NCBI RefSeq assembly: GCF_026339935.1
Contig: NZ_JAPEPX010000001.1
Span: 3,238,001-3,302,000, forward strand
Reading direction: 5' to 3'
Length of the DNA: 64,000 bases
Origin: Streptomyces sp. NBC_01551
GTDB taxonomy: Bacteria; Actinomycetota; Actinomycetes; Streptomycetales; Streptomycetaceae
Made by a program: the position numbers and the translations under genes
The notes under the pieces: generated by a model
The model's input: the letters and a program-made list of their open reading frames with translations, nothing else
Told to the model about the DNA's origin: nothing
Databases searched by the model: none
Shown here: one piece after another, positions 61,683 through 64,000 of the stretch
How the letters are laid out: each line of letters starts with the position of its first letter
How positions within the stretch are numbered: the first letter of the stretch is position 1

Positions 61683-62662
61683 TGGCTGTCGAGAAGATGT
61701 CGATCGCGAAGGCGCTCAACGAGTCGCTGCGCAAGGCCCTGGAGACGGACCCGAAGGTCCTGATCATGGGTGAGGACGTCGGCAAGCTGGGTGGTGTCTT
61801 CCGCATCACCGACGGTCTGCAGAAGGACTTCGGCGAGGAGCGGGTCATCGACACCCCGCTCGCCGAGTCGGGCATCGTGGGTACGGCCATCGGCCTCGCG
61901 CTGCGCGGCTACCGGCCGGTCGTGGAGATCCAGTTCGACGGGTTCGTCTTCCCCGCCTACGACCAGATCGTCACGCAGCTGGCGAAGATGCACGCGCGGG
62001 CCCTGGGCAAGATCAAGATGCCCGTCGTCGTCCGCATCCCCTACGCCGGCGGCATCGGCGCGGTCGAGCACCACTCGGAGTCGCCCGAGGCGCTGTTCGC
62101 GCACGTCCCGGGCCTCAAGGTGGTCTCGCCGTCGAACGCGAGCGACGCGTACTGGATGCTCCAGCAGGCGATCCTCAGCGACGACCCGGTGATCTTCTTC
62201 GAGCCGAAGCGGCGCTACTGGGACAAGGGCGAGGTCGACGTCGACGCCATCCCGGACGCCCTGCACGCGGCGCGGGTGGCCCGTGAGGGCACGGACATCA
62301 CCCTGGCCGCGTACGGCCCGATGGTGAAGGTCTGCCTGGAGGCGGCGGCCGCGGCGGCCGAGGAGGGCAAGTCGGTGGAGGTCGTGGACCTGCGCTCGAT
62401 GTCCCCGATCGACTTCGACGGGCTCCAGGTGTCGGTGGAGAAGACCCGCCGGCTCGTGGTCGTCCACGAGGCCCCGGTGTTCCTGGGCACGGGCGCGGAG
62501 ATCGCAGCCCGCATCACGGAGCGGTGCTTCTACCACCTGGAGGCGCCGGTGCTGCGCGTGGGCGGATTCCACGCCCCGTACCCGCCCGCCCGCCTGGAGG
62601 ACGAGTACCTGCCGGGCCTGGACAGGGTGCTCGACGCCGTCGACCGCTCGCTGGCGTACTGA
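61682..62662 (+). CDS. bkdB: branched-chain 2-oxoacid dehydrogenase E1 beta subunit (second set)
   Basis: A 326-residue transketolase-type subunit. Shared blocks with the first copy: IMGEDVGKLGGVFRITDGL, EIQFDGFVFPAYDQIVTQLAK, RIPYAGGIGAVEHHSESPEA, VIFFEPKRRYW. GAGGGTCACTG overlaps the upstream stop. Coupled to E1 alpha by TGATG and followed by E2 after 12 bases. Confidence 0.95.
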   Translation: MAVEKMSIAKALNESLRKALETDPKVLIMGEDVGKLGGVFRITDGLQKDFGEERVIDTPLAESGIVGTAIGLALRGYRPVVEIQFDGFVFPAYDQIVTQLAKMHARALGKIKMPVVVRIPYAGGIGAVEHHSESPEALFAHVPGLKVVSPSNASDAYWMLQQAILSDDPVIFFEPKRRYWDKGEVDVDAIPDALHAARVAREGTDITLAAYGPMVKVCLEAAAAAAEEGKSVEVVDLRSMSPIDFDGLQVSVEKTRRLVVVHEAPVFLGTGAEIAARITERCFYHLEAPVLRVGGFHAPYPPARLEDEYLPGLDRVLDAVDRSLAY

Positions 62663-62674
62663 GGAGCCACGTTC

Positions 62675-64000
62675 ATGACCATCCGCGAATTCAAGATGCC
62701 CGACGTGGGCGAGGGCCTCACCGAGGCCGAGATCCTCAAGTGGTACGTCCAGCCGGGTGACACCGTCACCGACGGGCAGGTCGTGTGCGAGGTCGAGACG
62801 GCGAAGGCGGCCGTGGAGCTGCCGATCCCGTTCGACGGCGTCGTGCACGCGCTGCGCTTCGAGGAGGGCACCACGGTCGACGTCGGCCAGGTGATCATCT
62901 CCGTCCAGACGGACGCCGGTGCGGCCGAGGCCGAGGCCGTGGCCCCGGTGGCGGCTCCGGTGGCTGCCGCCCCGGCCCCGGCGCAGGCCGAGGAGCCCGC
63001 CGCCGCGGCACGCCAGCCCGTGCTGGTCGGCTACGGCGTGTCCCAGGCCTCCACGAAGCGCCGTCCGCGCAAGGCGGCGGGCGGCGTGGCCACGCAGAAC
63101 GGCACGTCGGCCCCGGCCGCCGTTCCGGCGCAGCCCCAGGCCGCCGCCGCGGTCCCGGCCGCGGTGAACGGCAACGGGCACGTGGCGGTCGAGCGCCCGC
63201 TGGCGAAGCCGCCGGTGCGCAAGCTCGCCAAGGACCTCGGCATCGACCTGGCCACCGTGGTTCCCACCGGGGACGGCGGCGTCGTGACCCGCGAGGACGT
63301 GCACGCCGCGGCCGCCGCGGCGATCGCCCCGCAGGTGGCGGCCCCGGTCGCGGCGGCCCCCGCGCCGGCCGCGGCCCCGGCTCCGGCTCCGGCCGGGGTT
63401 CCGGTCCAGGTCGCCGCCGCGGCGGCGACCGAGCGGGAGACCCGGATCCCGGTCAAGGGCGTCCGCAAGATGACCGCCCAGGCCATGGTCGGCTCCGCCT
63501 TCACCGCCCCGCACGTCACCGAGTTCATCACCTTCGACGTGACCCGGACGATGAAGCTCGTCCAAGAGCTCAAGGACGACCCGGACCTCGCCGGTCTGCG
63601 GATCAACCCGCTGCTCCTGATCGCCAAGGCCGTCCTGGTGGCCATCCGCCGCAACCCGGACGTCAACGCGTCCTGGGACGAGGCCGCCCAGGAGATCGTG
63701 CTCAAGCACTACGTCAACCTCGGCATCGCCGCGGCAACCCCGCGCGGCCTGATCGTCCCGAACATCAAGGACGCCCACGCCAAGACGCTGCGCGAGCTGT
63801 CCGAGGCCCTGTCGGGTCTGGTCGCCACCGCCCGTGACGGCAAGACGTCCCCGTCGGACATGCAGAACGGCACGATCACCCTCACCAACGTCGGCGTCTT
63901 CGGCGTCGACACCGGTACGCCGATCCTGAACCCCGGCGAGTCCGCGATCCTGGCGATCGGTGCGATCAAGCTCCAGCCGTGGGTCCACAAGGGCAAGGTC
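62675..64000 (+). CDS. bkdC: branched-chain 2-oxoacid dehydrogenase E2 (second set, 3' end outside window)
   Basis: 442 codons open to the window edge. GAGGAG precedes ATG 62675. Lipoyl domain with Lys44 (EVETAKAAVEL), a long Ala/Pro-rich linker, a subunit-binding domain (PPVRKLAKDLGIDLATVVPTGDGGVV...) and most of the acyltransferase domain up to ILAIGAIKLQPWVHKGKV. The catalytic HRxxDG should follow beyond the window; its absence here is only truncation. Confidence 0.95.
   Translation, partial: MTIREFKMPDVGEGLTEAEILKWYVQPGDTVTDGQVVCEVETAKAAVELPIPFDGVVHALRFEEGTTVDVGQVIISVQTDAGAAEAEAVAPVAAPVAAAPAPAQAEEPAAAARQPVLVGYGVSQASTKRRPRKAAGGVATQNGTSAPAAVPAQPQAAAAVPAAVNGNGHVAVERPLAKPPVRKLAKDLGIDLATVVPTGDGGVVTREDVHAAAAAAIAPQVAAPVAAAPAPAAAPAPAPAGVPVQVAAAAATERETRIPVKGVRKMTAQAMVGSAFTAPHVTEFITFDVTRTMKLVQELKDDPDLAGLRINPLLLIAKAVLVAIRRNPDVNASWDEAAQEIVLKHYVNLGIAAATPRGLIVPNIKDAHAKTLRELSEALSGLVATARDGKTSPSDMQNGTITLTNVGVFGVDTGTPILNPGESAILAIGAIKLQPWVHKGKV

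Overview
This is a high-GC actinobacterial chromosome segment, almost certainly Streptomyces or a very close relative. The evidence is strong GC3 bias with many GTG starts, the gyrA - DUF3566 - tRNA-Ile - DLW-39 - tRNA-Ala order, CrgA, class E sortases, the PknB/PbpA/RodA-FtsW/PstP/FhaB/FhaA block, a Bpa-type proteasome activator and two bkd clusters on one flank. The order matches what I remember of the oriC-proximal core of S. coelicolor from gyrA toward the bkd loci. Four parS-like sites and several DnaA-box sequences also fit a position near the replication origin. I see no insertion sequence, prophage, CRISPR array or integrated element; this is mainly conserved core.

Layout. 0-9.5 kb: 3' end of gyrA, DUF3566 membrane protein, tRNA-Ile, DLW-39 small protein, a secreted membrane-anchored protein, a Ser/Thr kinase with an XRE regulator, tRNA-Ala, a perfect parS, a LysM protein, DUF5324, a cyclophilin and a rhomboid protease. 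9.4-13.8 kb: crgA (minus strand), then a plus-strand run of DUF881, three class E sortases, a small membrane protein and pabA/trpG. 13.9-22 kb: minus-strand cell-wall and division signalling operon fhaA-fhaB-pstP-rodA/ftsW-pbpA-pknB. 22.3-28.2 kb: tRNA-Leu, a two-component system whose kinase has an extra C-terminal membrane and outside domain, DUF2252, a parS inside a 32-bp palindrome, a J-domain-like protein and a rhodanese.

28.2-44.6 kb is a catabolic region: acyl-CoA dehydrogenase, the phenylacetyl-CoA epoxidase operon paaABCDE, DUF5819/HTTM membrane proteins, a SpoU-type methyltransferase, paaN, a 3-hydroxyacyl-CoA dehydrogenase with a TetR regulator, an Lrp-type regulator, and a first branched-chain 2-oxoacid dehydrogenase E1alpha-E1beta-E2 set. 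Three copies of one 16-bp operator-like palindrome lie upstream of paaA, between paaN and the dehydrogenase-tetR pair, and upstream of the first bkd set. They suggest one TetR regulon linking phenylacetate and branched-chain acyl-CoA metabolism.

44.6-64 kb: quinone oxidoreductase, a TrkA-N potassium channel, moeA and a MobA-DUF6457 fusion (molybdenum cofactor), a Bpa-type proteasome activator, a PadR-controlled MacB-type ABC exporter, a secreted protein, two divergent receptor kinases with different outside domains, a PPOX-class protein, a NarL/DevR-type response regulator and a second bkd set. The E2 gene of that set runs off the window. Neither bkd set here contains an E3 gene.
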